Below are positions 21,506 to 31,729 of a stretch of 64,000 bases of DNA, piece after piece. Location of the stretch: positions 12,293,705 through 12,357,704 of the forward strand of contig NC_080726.1 of the NCBI RefSeq assembly GCF_019097595.1, written 5' to 3'. Below the pieces are notes generated by a model. The model was not told the DNA's origin, did no database searches, and was given only the letters and a program-made list of their open reading frames with translations. Within the stretch, counting starts at the first letter, position 1, and each line of letters begins with the position of its first letter. Position numbers and translations under genes: made by a program. Source of the stretch: Hemibagrus wyckioides. Lineage: Eukaryota; Chordata; Actinopteri; Siluriformes; Bagridae.

Positions 21506-22385
21506 ACTTTATTGTCATTGCAAAGGTACATAGCAACGAAATGCTGTTTAGCATCTACCAGAGGTGCAAATAGTAGAAACTGTGCAAATGAGCAAGTGCA
21601 GATAAATATTTAAATATGTAGATCAATAAATAAGGCTATGTCAGAATGTGCATAAAGAAGTATGTGCAAGTTGTATTTACAGCAGATAAAGTGTCAGGTG
21701 TCATTATAAATTGTGCAAAAATGTGTGCATTATGTACATTGTATGTACAACAGTAACAGAGACAATATAATATACAGTGTTTATACAGATAGTATATGGT
21801 ATATATAAATATACTATATAAAAATATATATATAAATAGATAGACAGATAGTTAAACTAGGTGTAATCAATGAAGTGGACAATATACATGATAATTATAT
21901 TACACAGAGAAAATATTATATTATAACAGAATGTACATGGTGGAGCAGAACTGCAAGGTGGTAAGTGTAGTAAGACATGAGTGTCCTAGTGGTGTAGTGT
22001 AGAGTTCAGTAGATTTATGGTTGAAGGAAAAAAACTATGGACCTGTATGGACCTGTATCTCCTCCTGGATGGAAGGAGGTTGAACAGTATATGACTCGGG
22101 TGGGAGATGATTTTGCGCAGACATCTACTATGGTGAAGAGGCTCAATGGCAGGTAGTTGGGTACCAATGATGCGTTGGGCGGTTTTCACAACCCTTTGCA
22201 GTGATTTCTTTTCACACACTGTGGAGCTGCCATACCACACAGTGATGGAGCTTGTCAAGATGCTTTCAATAATGCAGCGGTAAACGTTGGTCAGGAGTGT
22301 TCAGATGCCAAGACAGATCCTCATGTGGACACCCAGGAACTTAAAGCTGGAGACACGCTCTACTTCAGACCCATTGATGTAGTGA
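21506..22385 (-). mobile_element. 3' fragment of a Rex1/L2-type LINE
   Basis: Minus-strand coding remnants at 22385-21986 include VERVSSFKFLGV, SSITVWYGSS, LQRVVKTAQRIIGTQLP and YRSIQVHSFFP, the RT thumb and C-terminus of a LINE related to those at 1-3745. The 3'UTR (21985-21506) contains many copies of GTGCAAAT-like words and ends in the TAGA array. The upstream part is missing, i.e. 5' truncated at about 22385. Confidence 0.8.
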
Positions 22386-22429
22386 TGTTGTAGTCTCCGC
22401 CAAACTGACCTAAAATTTCACTAAATTTT

Positions 22430-23480
22430 CTCGATTTTTATCTTAAATCCAGTCCTATATTATAACTTTTTTATAGTATCTTTATTAGCCGATAGTATCC
22501 CATAATATTCTCATTCCAAACGCTTTTTATAAACCCACTTATAGCCGGTTAGCCCATTAGCATGCTAACCCATTAGCCTGGCTACCACAAGTTTGTTTGC
22601 ACCAAGGACGTGGCCCGCCCAGGTTTAGTTCACTCCAGCGCCAGGGTACCACACAGCCTGGATGCAGCAGTTGTGGAAGACAGGAGCCAAGCCCTGGGTG
22701 AGGACCTCGCCCCCTCCGCCGCCACTGCTTCGCTCCCCTTTGCAAGACAGAGTGCGACATGGTGATCATCGGAGACTCAACAGACTCATCGTCCGGCACA
22801 TTCATACTATTTCTGCTAAAGGTAAGGTGCGTACTTGCTGTTTTCCTGGTGCTCATGTTGATGTCGCTGCACAGGTACCCACGATCCTGAATAAGAACAT
22901 CGGAGCTGTGGTCCTCCATGCTGGCACAAACGACATCAGGCTGAGGCAGACAGAGATCCTGAAGAAGGACATCTCCCACAACAAGGATCATCGTGTCAGG
23001 ACCATTTCCCACAGTCCAGCGTGGAATTGAGAGGTTTAATAGGCTATTTGCTTTTATTGAATGGTTGCAGTCTTGGTGTCAAGACCAAAAATTACCCTTT
23101 GTTGATATTTGGAATATTTTCTGGGAGCGTCCCAGGCTCTACCCTTCTGATGGCCTGCACCCAAGCAGAGTTGGAGCAGCAGTCCTCTTGGACAACATCT
23201 ACAGGGCACTACGCAACATCTGACTGGTAAGTCATACCTTAGATTACAATTATAATAGCTACTGTTCAACTCACCAGATTGATACAAGTGCACACACAAC
23301 TCGTCCTATAGAAACTGTCTGTTCCCTGATTAGTGAGATCAAAGGATAAAGAAAAACAATTTCTAAAGTTTGGGCTTCTCAACATTAGATCCCTTGCACC
23401 GAAAGTATTTATTGTTAATGAAATGATCTCAGATTATAGTTACAGTAACTAGGTCGGTAATTTGTTGTTTAAGAAACATT
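22430..23480 (+). mobile_element. 5' part of an L2-type LINE with SGNH-hydrolase ORF1
   Basis: A LINE 5' region on the plus strand: a leader with CATTAGCATGCTAACCC near 22555, an ORF1 with an esterase-type domain (22660-23223), and then the start of the endonuclease ORF (FGLLNIRSLAPKVFIVNEM, about 23368-23425). The corresponding endonuclease start in the L2 at 31081-35643 is GLLNIRSLSTKALIINE. Sequence beyond about 23480 is unrelated, so the remainder of the element is missing. Confidence 0.75.
22660..23223 (+). pseudogene. LINE ORF1 protein with SGNH (GDSL-like) hydrolase domain, frameshifted
   Basis: Three hydrolase signatures are visible in order. GDS is at 22771-22779 (block I, catalytic Ser). 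HAGTND has its GTND at 22923-22934 (block III, Gly and Asn of the oxyanion hole). DGLHP starts at 23149 (block V, catalytic Asp and His). Between them lie IVRHI, a CCFPGAHV-like stretch and SGPFPTVQRGIERF. The frame shifts between GDS and IVRHI, and again with a deletion after EILKKD (about 22970-22985), so no intact protein is made. Esterase-bearing ORF1 proteins are known in CR1/L2-type LINEs; their role is thought to involve nucleic acid or membrane association. Confidence 0.75.
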
Positions 23481-23794
23481 AAGTTGACTTTTTTTTACAC
23501 TGACCTTTACAGTAGTCAGTCCATACTCTTTTTATGTAAAGTCTTGTTTTACACTGTTAGTACAACTTATTTTATAATTGTAATCTCTAAATATTATAAA
23601 CAAATTGTAAAGCTTTGTTCAATTTATTTATTTATTTATTTATTTTTTGTTGTTCATTTACAAGTACTATAGATACAGTGCACCTAGAACATATTATCCC
23701 TTAGTGATTTATTTTTCTTTAGAAGGGACTTCCTGCATAATAGCACATTTTGTCATATTAGCACAATTCAGACCACCCATTTGTGTAGAACACT
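23481..23794. repeat. AT-rich repeat shared with three other sites
   Basis: GTCTTGTTTTACACTGTTAG and GCATAATAGCACATTTTGTC recur at about 36740-37020, 52350-52420 and 54766-54870. A (TTTA)n run lies at 23621-23646. It appears to be the outer part of a decayed DNA transposon (compare the Tc1 remnant at 36760-37500). No coding is seen here. Confidence 0.5.
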
Positions 23795-24288
23795 CATTGT
23801 TGCTTAGATTGGCCTGATGAAAGGTTAGTGTTTCAACTATACCTAACTTTACACTGCCTTCCACCTACATGCAGGCATCTTCCATTTTCTCCACAAATCT
23901 CCACACTGAGGTGTCGAGTATGTGGAATAATCCTCATTAGGCACTGCTATTCAACAATTGTGGCCCTATGTACATGTGGTGTAGGATTGAAGTGACACTT
24001 GCGAGCAACCTGTCCCCTTTCATTGGCCACATGGAGAAAGTCTGCGCACCCATTGAAGCACTGTCAAGCCACAATGGACTTTATAGGGAAGGCAGATCAA
24101 GCCGGTGCAGTATTACACACAGTGGCAGTTTTGCATGCGTACCTGGCTGGCCTGCTAAATGGGCTCATCTTTGGTGAAAAACTGATGAGGTCTGAATTCT
24201 GCCAAGCCACAGATTTAGCATTCAATGCCACAAAGCAGACAGCCCATGTCATCAGCCAGTCCATGACTGCATTGGTTGCCATGGATGT
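23795..24288 (+). mobile_element. DIRS-like gag fragment
   Basis: The frame at 23999-24290 reads PLSLATWRKSAHPLKHCQAT, AVLHAYLAGLLNGL and CQATDLAFNATKQTAH, matching the gag-like protein of fish DIRS elements (compare 29330-29560 and 46850-47150). The upstream part (23795-23998) is equivalent but out of frame. It ends where L2 sequence (GTAAATAATGTCCTTTCTGC) begins. Confidence 0.65.
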
Positions 24289-25395
24289 AAATAATGTCCT
24301 TTCTGCAACAGCAACCAAGAGGTCTTGAGGATCTAGGGCAGGGGTGTCAAACCAGATCCACAAGGGCCTTGTGGGTGCAGGTTTTCATGCCACACCTGAG
24401 TCTACTGAAAGCCAAGATCAGTTGATTAAACAGATGGAATCAGGTGGGGCTTCTGCTCGGTTGGAATGAAAACCTGCACCCATATGGCCCTTTGTGGATC
24501 CATTCTGACACATGATCTAGGAGGTCAGTTTAGTTTTTGAGTTCATTATTGACTTAGCACTAATTCCTTCCTGCCGCAAGCTGACAGATGCAACGGAAGT
24601 TCAGAAACAGTGTGATAGTCTCCAAGTGGCTCTATCCACAGCAGTCCCCTGGGTCACAGGCTGTCCACGCAGATCTATCCACAGCACCAGTGAGTACCAC
24701 CAAGTGACAAGACTCCAACGAGGGGTAGAGCATTTGGATGGATCAGACAGGTCCGAAAAGAAGTAATGTTCAAGCTGGGAACTCAGAACACTGGAAGCTT
24801 GGGAGTGTGATGTATATCTCGACAGAGAAAGAGAGAGAAAGATAGAAAGATATTAGGTATGTTTGTGTCATGTGATGTTTAAAGAGTTTAAATGTAAATT
24901 ATGTGTAATGTGCAGGCAGGGACTCCAGCAAGACTAGCTATGACAGCATAACTAAAAAGGAGAGCCAGAAGGTTGCTGACATGAAGGCTTCCCAGGACAT
25001 AAAGTGTCCAACCACTTCACAGTCAGGAAACCTGAGTGACTTGCCAGGGTGGTAAAGCATCCAAACATCCTAGTACACCAAACACTCTATGCCCGTAAAC
25101 CTTACTCTATGCCCACTATACATTGAAAGTTTGACTAACCAAATTTGTCTTCAGCCTGGACTTAAACATTAAGACTGTGTGTGAATCCTGAACACTAATA
25201 GGAAGGCTATTCCATATCTATGGGGGTTTGAAAGAGAAAGCTCTGCCCTCTGTTGTAACCTTTGCTACTTGAGGTACTACCAAATAGCCTGCACCTTTTG
25301 ATTGAAGTCAGTGCGTATCCTAAATAACCAAAGATCTCTCAGGTACTGTGGTGCTCGATCATATAGTGCTTTATAATAGTAATAGTATTTAAAGT
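24289..25395 (-). mobile_element. L2-type LINE 3' fragment, minus strand, with nested MITE
   Basis: This corresponds to the inverted 3' region of the L2 copies at 4430-4840 and 34450-35400. The orientation cue is CAACAGCAACCAAGAGGTC. RT C-terminal remnants in reverse (about 25300-25380) include YKALYDRAPQYLRDL. A hAT-like MITE interrupts it at 24339-24513. It ends inside the RT region near 25395, against the OR unit 3 flank. Confidence 0.75.
24339..24513. mobile_element. hAT-like MITE with 8-bp target duplication
   Basis: A 175-bp element has inverted ends: CAGGGGTGTCAAACCAGATC on the left and, reverse-complemented, ATGTGTCAGAATGGATCCAC on the right. The inversion continues through AAGGGCC and GTGCAGGTTTTCA. 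It is flanked on both sides by GATCTAGG (24330-24337 and 24514-24521). Removing the element plus one copy restores the L2 sequence. The 8-bp duplication and CAGGGGTGTC end fit the hAT superfamily. No coding capacity. Confidence 0.85.
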
Positions 25396-25963
25396 GCAGT
25401 TCTTTTTTTCGCCATAGTGAAATGGACACAAGCCTAATCATTTCGGATTGCAATTGGATACTTGTGATCAAATTGTCCAAAATACTTCTTCACATGAGCA
25501 AAAGAAAAAACAGAGCCTTCACACTGTAAAGATGACAGATTAAAATGTTTAAATTAATTGATAAAAAAGAGTTCAATACAAAACAGTTCTGAATAAATTA
25601 ATCAGTGATCATTTCCTCATTAGTGTAATAGAATAAAAGAGATGCACAAATACAAATGATTTACCTCAGGTGATGAGAAAGTAACTGATGTGGATTATGC
25701 TAATAAGAGAGAAGAGTAATCAAAACTAATAATTTTGCAGTAATATTTTTAACATTAATTAATAAATGTTAGGAAAGGTGGCTTTCAGGTGTTTTTCCTT
25801 TTTTTCCTTTTTAACCCAATTTTAAAATGCTACAACTTTACTTCTGAATGAATTAATTGCAAAAGGGAAATATATTTCATTCAGGAACACATGTACATCT
25901 GAGAAATATATTATATATTAGAGTATATAAAATACATACCATTTTCTCTGGCCACCACAGGTA
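25396..25963. repeat. 3' flank of OR unit 3
   Basis: This duplicates the right part of the unit 1 and 2 flanks (compare 10080-10660 and 19390-20036). It holds another unoccupied version of the Tc1 site (TGTCCAAAATACTTC at 25469-25483). No gene is seen. Confidence 0.8.
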
Positions 25964-26902
25964 TCACCTATGTTGCAAAGCTTTACATCTATGTCGATAT
26001 ATTTTTAGAAGCGCTTGTCTAATTTGAGTAAGTTTAAATCCATATATTATTGGGTTTAGGAGAGGAGGCACAACAAGAAATTCAATACCCAAGATGTTGC
26101 GCAGAGCTTGCATGGCCTGGATTTTGCTATAACGAGCATTTATGACATCAAAGAGCAGGGCAATATTGAAGTTTATGAGTGCTATTAAATGAGGAAGGCA
26201 TGTCTGCATGAATTTTGCCCACTGTGTCTTGGACCTTAAAGAAGCTCTGATAATGCAAATATATGACACAATGATGAACACAGCTTGAGATGTATGGGAA
26301 AACATCAGAAAGTACCCATACACATTGTTCAAAGTCACATCTGTGCAAGACAGCTTAACAACTTCCCAGTTAAAACAGTAAATCTTGTCAATGACATTAC
26401 CACATAATGGGAGCTGGGCAGTTAACAAAATCCCAACAGTGCACTCTAGTAGGGAGCAGACCCAAGTAAAAATCAATAATTTTATACCTTTTTGAGGTGT
26501 CATAATGGAATGATATTCCAAAGGCTTACAAATGGATATGTATCTGTCATACGACATGACTGCTAAACATGTGTATTCACATAAAATATAAGCATAAATT
26601 ATGTAGATTTGTGAGAGGCACCCTATATATGGGATAACATGATATTCTGATAAAAGGTCAGCAAGGATCTTTGGATAGAAAGCAGAAGCTCCAAGTATTC
26701 CATTTACAAACATATTGCATATAAACATATACATAGGTTCATGAAGTGTTTTGTCAAGTATGACTGTAATAGCTAGTGTCAAATTTATAAAAAGAGTCAT
26801 AATATAGACCATTAGGCCAAATGCAAAATAAATATATTTGTTTGTCCAAGTGTCATTCAATCCATGAAGCACAAACATGAACTCTCCAGAGGAATTTTCC
26901 AT
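25964..26902 (-). CDS. Odorant receptor, type 1, subtype A (OR 3)
   Basis: A single-exon OR of 312 residues. The start used is ATG 26902 (MENSSGEFMFVLHG), aligned with its paralogues. An open frame continues eight codons upstream only because the splice-acceptor-like AG present in ORs 1, 2 and 6 is altered. Landmarks: LHEPMY, MSYDRY, KFMQTCLPHL and PPLLNPIIYG. Distinguishing residues are LAITV in TM1, NGILGAS, QIYIIYAYIL in TM3, SLLECTVGI in TM4, FNWE in outer loop 2, and NARYSKIQAMQ before TM7. Its 3' half is closest to OR 6. Confidence 0.95.
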   Translation of the reverse strand: MENSSGEFMFVLHGLNDTWTNKYIYFAFGLMVYIMTLFINLTLAITVILDKTLHEPMYMFICNMFVNGILGASAFYPKILADLLSEYHVIPYIGCLSQIYIIYAYILCEYTCLAVMSYDRYISICKPLEYHSIMTPQKGIKLLIFTWVCSLLECTVGILLTAQLPLCGNVIDKIYCFNWEVVKLSCTDVTLNNVYGYFLMFSHTSQAVFIIVSYICIIRASLRSKTQWAKFMQTCLPHLIALINFNIALLFDVINARYSKIQAMQALRNILGIEFLVVPPLLNPIIYGFKLTQIRQALLKIYRHRCKALQHR

Positions 26903-27092
26903 CACTTTGTGGATATATGAAGACAAAAAGAGACAACAAGCTATTAAATAGTCCTGTAAGCATAGTTTGCAGAAAAAAATCGAAATAAGAATCCTCTGTA
27001 TGTTTTACAACAAAGTTTAAAGTGATGACAGTGTGGTCACTGATGTCTATCCTTTAGTAGGAGTCTCTGATTCTCTAGCTTTTATATACAGT
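26903..27092 (-). promoter_or_regulatory. Putative promoter of OR 3, acceptor site altered
   Basis: The minus strand shows TATATAAAAG (about 27080-27089), the best TATA match of the four A-type genes, about 180 bp before the ATG and followed by CTAGAGAATCAGAGACTCC. The donor-like GTAAAA is retained, but the acceptor-like CCAG of OR 1 reads CCAC here, with a 4-base shortening before the ATG. Confidence 0.45.
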
Positions 27093-27405
27093 TATTTTTA
27101 AGTGAGCCATTTGCTGTTTACAAATGAGCAAAGTACAAAGTCTCCCTGCAGACAAGTTTGTCAAGGGTGATTCAATCTGGGACCACTTTTATCAATGACC
27201 TAGAAAAATGTCCAACTTTGCAAGTCACCCTGGTGGTGAGTACAATGCAGATCCATAGAGCACATAATTTTAATATTTTTATCAACAATAATTATCGCTT
27301 TGTAGTTAATGTATTTGAATCACCAAGATGAATCAGTTGGTAGTGGCAGATGGGCTGATTTGAGTATTTCAGCAATTGTTAATTTCCTCAGAATTTCATC
27401 ATATA
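27093..27405. repeat. 5' flank of OR unit 3
   Basis: Duplicated non-coding flank equivalent to 11801-12120, including CAGATGGGCTGATTTGAG near 27348. No gene is seen. It gives way to a Tc1 end at about 27420. Confidence 0.7.
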
Positions 27406-27414
27406 ATATGTATA

Positions 27415-28052
27415 TATCCATACACCGATCAGACATAACATTATGTCCACTGTCAGGTGAAGTGAATAACACTGAGTATATACTCATTATGGCACCTGTT
27501 AGTGGGTAGAATATATTAGGAAGCAAGTGAACATTTTGCCCTCAAAGTTGATGTGTTAGAAGCAGGATCAGAGTATCTCCAAAACTGCAGCTCTTGTTGG
27601 GTGTTCCCAGTCTGCAGTGGACAGTATCTATCAAATGTGGTGCAAGGAAGGAACAGTGGTGAACCGTTGATAGAGTCATGGGTTGCCAACGATTAGGGAA
27701 GATTGGCTTGTGTGGTCCGATTCAACAGGCGGTGTTACTGTTGCTCACATTGCTGAAGAAGTTAATGCTGGTTCTGATAGAAAGGTGTCAGAATACACAG
27801 TGCATCACAGTTTGTTGCATGTGGGGCTGCAAAGCTGCAGACCAGTCAGGGTGCCCATGCTAACCCCGGTGCACCACCTAAAGCGCCAACAATGGGCACA
27901 TGAGCATCAGAACTGGACCAGGGAGCATTGGAATAAGGTGGCTTGGTCAGATGAATCATCTTTTCTTTTAAAGCACGTGGATGGCCGGGTGTGTGTGCAT
28001 CGTTTACCAGGGGAACTCAAGGCACCAGGATGCACTATGGGAAGAAGGTAAG
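27415..28052 (+). mobile_element. Tc1-like transposon, 3'-truncated
   Basis: The left end ATACACCGATCAGACATAAC (27420-27439) is of a different Tc1 family from copies A-E. Transposase remnants at about 27680-28050 include HIAEEVNAGS, RPVRVPMLTPVHHLKRQQ, WNKVAWSDESSF (first catalytic Asp) and DGRVCVHRLPGE. The element stops abruptly after CTMGRR, so the second Asp and the Glu are missing. The DNA-binding half is out of frame with the catalytic half. Confidence 0.8.
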
Positions 28053-28272
28053 CCTTCTTTTTATGCAATGTCGACAAAGTGAAATAGAAAAGGGGGTTAT
28101 TAATATTGCTATTTTGATATGACAAAGAAGGACAGTGACAGGGCTATAACAACATTTTATCTACTTCTTATTTATAGTTCTTGGCTCAGATCTTATTTGA
28201 CTCTTCATGTACATCTACAGTTTGACTTGACAGCATGTCAACATGACAGCATTGTCAGCATGTCATATGACA

Positions 28273-28273
<1 letters not shown>
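28053..28273. other. Short unassigned spacer
   Basis: AT-rich sequence with no gene or repeat I can name. GACAGCATGTCA-like words recur at 28230-28272 just before the TA array. Confidence 0.3.
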
Positions 28274-28314
<41 letters not shown>

Positions 28315-28338
28315 TATATATATAATATATATATTGTT
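28274..28338. repeat. (TA)n microsatellite
   Basis: A TA array with small interruptions (GC near 28313) separates the Tc1 fragment from the DIRS 5' end. Confidence 0.9.
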
Positions 28339-28339
28339 T

Positions 28340-31080
28340 TGCCGAGGGAACTCGATTCTGTGTCATGGCTGACGCTATGGGAATGCTTCTATGTGGAAGT
28401 TGTGAATGAAATGCTGTGAGAAATCATGCCAATTTATTGGCTCGGGTAGGTCATGTGACAAAGCAGAGTGCAGTGCGCCAGCAAGACCATAAAAGGGCAT
28501 CTACGTCACATTACTCCAGCTTCTTTGTCTTCAGAAAGTGCTTGCACTTTTTCTCCGTTGTTTGTTTGTTAGTGGAGCATGCATGCGCAGCTCTCGAGGG
28601 AGCCGGCTGCATGCACTGTGAAACATTTCCTCTCCATAAACTTCACTCTAGGCTGTTTTCTCCAGCCAAGTACCTACGCCTTGTGACGCACGCTGACTTA
28701 GATCATGGGTCTCGCAGGTCGAGTTAGTGAAGGAGGAACAAGAGACAGGTGATCCCCTTTCTCTTTCCCTCTCTCCTAACTCGGATTTCCCCACTTCAGC
28801 TCCAGGAGCTTGTTTAGCCATTTCTTCCGACCCGAACAAGGAATTATTGTCTTCATTGGACTCTGAGGAGCTTGATGTGGGTAATGATGAGTGGTATGTC
28901 ACTGAATTGCTTCTTGAGAGAAGGAAATCAGTGGCGTTTGTGCTGTTGAGTTTTGCGTGCTGTTGCTAAGCTTGCTTGTATTTCCAGCCAAGTGCTTGTA
29001 CCGCGTGGCTCGAGTCCCGTGTCTGTCGAGGCAGCGCACTGGATTCGGTCATTGTTTCAAGGCTTCATGAATCTCTTTCGTTCTCTCAGCTGACTCTAAT
29101 ACCTCCGCCTCGGCTCCAGGAGCTCGCTTTGCGATTTCTCCCGACCTAGATGAGGATATAATGCTATCTGCATTGGTCTCTGAGGGGCTCGATGTGGGCA
29201 ACAAGGAGCAAACAGCACTTGAATTGCCACCACATTCTATGGTGTTCGAAAAGCTCCTGGAGATGATCACACATGCTGTTGGTAGACTTAGCTTAGTTTG
29301 GCATGATGAAAGGTTAGTGTTGTCCGCTATGAGCTTGACAATCTCTGAGCTCTCCCCTTCACTGGCTGCATGGAGAAAGTCTGCATTCCCACTGAGGCCC
29401 TGTCAGGCCACATCGGCCTTATGGGGAAGGCCTACAATCCTGCAGGTTAAGCTGTTGCGGTGCCCACACAATGGCAGTTTTGCAGTCGTACCGAGCTGAC
29501 CTGCTAAAGGAGCATCTACAGCAAGGGGCTCATCAATGAGGTCTGAATTCTGTCAGGCCCATGCCATCGGCCGTTGCATGACTGCATTTAGTTGCCACAG
29601 ATAGGCAAACTGACAGAGATAAAAGAAAGGGACAAACCTTTCTTTTAGATGTCCTGATGTCTCCTAAGGGCCTATTCTTCCTTCATTGCAGTGTGGAGCT
29701 AGGGCTAGGCCAGTACCACCAGCCCCAGCCTGGCCTGCTGAGGCAGGAAAAGAAGGTTAGCATTGCAGCCTGAGCCACCCCATGTAAAATCTGGGTGGCT
29801 GGCCAGCGCTTAGGTGCAGGTCCCCCAGGTGAGAGACAATCAATCATCTCCACCATGTGGGCCAGAAAGGAATCCTAATGCCCGCAGGCTTGGGTTCTCT
29901 GGGATGCCCATTTAGAGCCATTTCCACTACTGCCAACTCTGGTGCTTCGGGGTTCAGCCATGACTACCCATGCTCCTGCTCCTTATGTGTTGCCACCTTC
30001 TGGATAGCCCCTGCCAGCTTGCTGTTTCAGGGCATTATGCAAGGTGAGTACAGTGAAAAGTTAACACCTCTCTCAGACCACCTGGCAGAGTGGTAGCTTC
30101 TGCCAGGTGCATCACAATGGATTCTGTGGGAAAAGGCTATAGAATCTAGTTTGCCTTCCGTTCTCCTTCTTTCAGGGTGTTGGCACAGACCGAACCTCGT
30201 TCCTCCATGAGGAACCTATCTTGCATCTGAGAAAGGGTCTGTAGAGTGCATTCCCCTCCCAGATTGAGCCAGCATGTCTTGGTTGACAAGAAGGATGGGG
30301 GCTACACCCAATTTTAGACCTATGTGCTCCGGATTGTGTGCTGAAACATACAAGCCCAGGATGTTAACACTCAACGTCATTGTGTTGCAGATCAGATCCG
30401 AGGACTGATTTGCAATGATAATCCTGAACGTTCCATATCTTCACATATGCATCTGGCCAGATCACAGGAGACTCCCCTGGTTTGCTTTTGGGTTGAAGCG
30501 TACCAGTGCCAGGTTCTCCTTTTAGGCCTAGTCTTATTGCTCACCCTCACAGAGTGCATGGAGGCTGCTCTGGCATCATTGCACCCCGGGGCATCCATGT
30601 ACTCAATTATCCAGATGACTGGTTCATCTTGGCTCAGTTGAGGGAAGTGGCAGCTAAGCATTGAATGCCCATGGCATTTAGGAGGGCTTCTATGCTCATG
30701 GCACACATATTGCCTGAAGATGAGGGCTATGTTTCTAGTGCTGAAACACTCTCCTGAAATTCAGGGGCTACCTTTGGAGGTCCCCTTCTTCAATCATTGG
30801 GACAGTCTGTGTTTGTGCCCCCTGTTCAGTTTGGTGCACCAGATCTGGCCCTAGGTAGAGACCAGATTTCTCTCACTGAGAGCTTTTTACACTCAATAGC
30901 ACATGATGAGGCAGGGGCTGAGGCCTGCGGAATGGTGGTGGAATGCATATGGCAATTTTTGGCCAGGCAGAAGTGCCTATGTTTGTCTCTGAGGAATCGA
31001 CCTACTGTGCCCTGTGCCTTTGCCCTCCTGGATGGTGCTCCTTGGGAGATTCCCCTCTCCACCCCCGCCCTGAGATTTAG
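28340..31080 (+). mobile_element. DIRS-like retroelement, 5' part (interrupted by an L2 LINE)
   Basis: It starts with a terminal/5'UTR block (GTGTCATGGCTGACGCTATG, CCATAAAAGGGCATCTACGT, to about 28560). A gag-like region follows (about 28730-29580; SDPNKELLSSLDSEELDVGN, EKLLEMITHAVGRL, WRKSAFPLRPCQAT). Decayed RT/RNase H sequence runs over 30130-31070 (VDKKDGG, QIRSEDX, DGAPWEIP). There are many stops and frameshifts. The element is split after TGAGATTTAG (31071-31080) and resumes at 35654 with the recombinase part. Assignment rests on gag, RT and recombinase motifs remembered from fish DIRS elements. Confidence 0.75.
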
Positions 31081-31443
31081 AGATTTGAGACATCAGTTCC
31101 TGTGTTTGAAACCACGAGTTTCTTGCCTGTGTCTGTGTTTTTTATTCTTAATTTATATCATCAAATTTTCTCTTTTGCCTGAATATTTTACACTTTCAGG
31201 TTTCGTTTTCAAAATATTTACTTGCATATTGAAGTTAACTTTTCTTTTGTTTTTTTCTCAGGAGAAGCTTTTTTTCTGGTTTTCAAACAGCAATTGGAGG
31301 AAAAACCACTCCAGAGCTCTTTAATATCCAGGTCAAATTCACTTAAGGTACGTAATGATAAAGTATGATTAACTTTCAGCTTGTACAGTGTGTGAACTGC
31401 AGGGTGTTTAGTAATTCTTCCTCTGTCGATAGTGTAGGAGCTA

Positions 31444-31728
31444 ATGTATGAGCTAAGGTCTGAGGTTACCGAGAGTAATATTGTAGAGGTGTGTAAATTA
31501 GTGAATTTACTAATTTACAATGTAGCTTACCGCAGGTTATGGTTGCTGAACTGCTGGATGTCCAGGTGGTGCTCTGAAAACAATGTGGGCTTCATAGACA
31601 ATTGGAGCTCTTTTGTGGGCAAGGCTGGCCTGTTAGGATGGGATGGTGTCCATCCCACTCAGGAAGGTGCTGCTCTCATTTCTTGCAGCATAGCACATAG
31701 TCTTAGAGCAGGTCTAGTTAATCGATGA
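31444..31728 (+). pseudogene. L2 LINE ORF1 C-terminal fragment, SGNH-type
   Basis: The open stretch reads [20 protein letters not shown] and then [17 protein letters not shown], the last containing the block V Asp-x-x-His signature of SGNH hydrolases (DGVH at 31642-31653). The GDS and GTND blocks seen in the LINE at 22430-23480 are not visible here, so this ORF1 is only a tail. The stop is at 31726-31728, before the endonuclease region. Confidence 0.6.
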
Positions 31729-31729
31729 C

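Noticed and set aside
26903..26926. Eight-codon N-terminal extension of OR 3
   Set aside because: It starts at TTG and covers the former splice-acceptor-like tract; paralogues do not have it.
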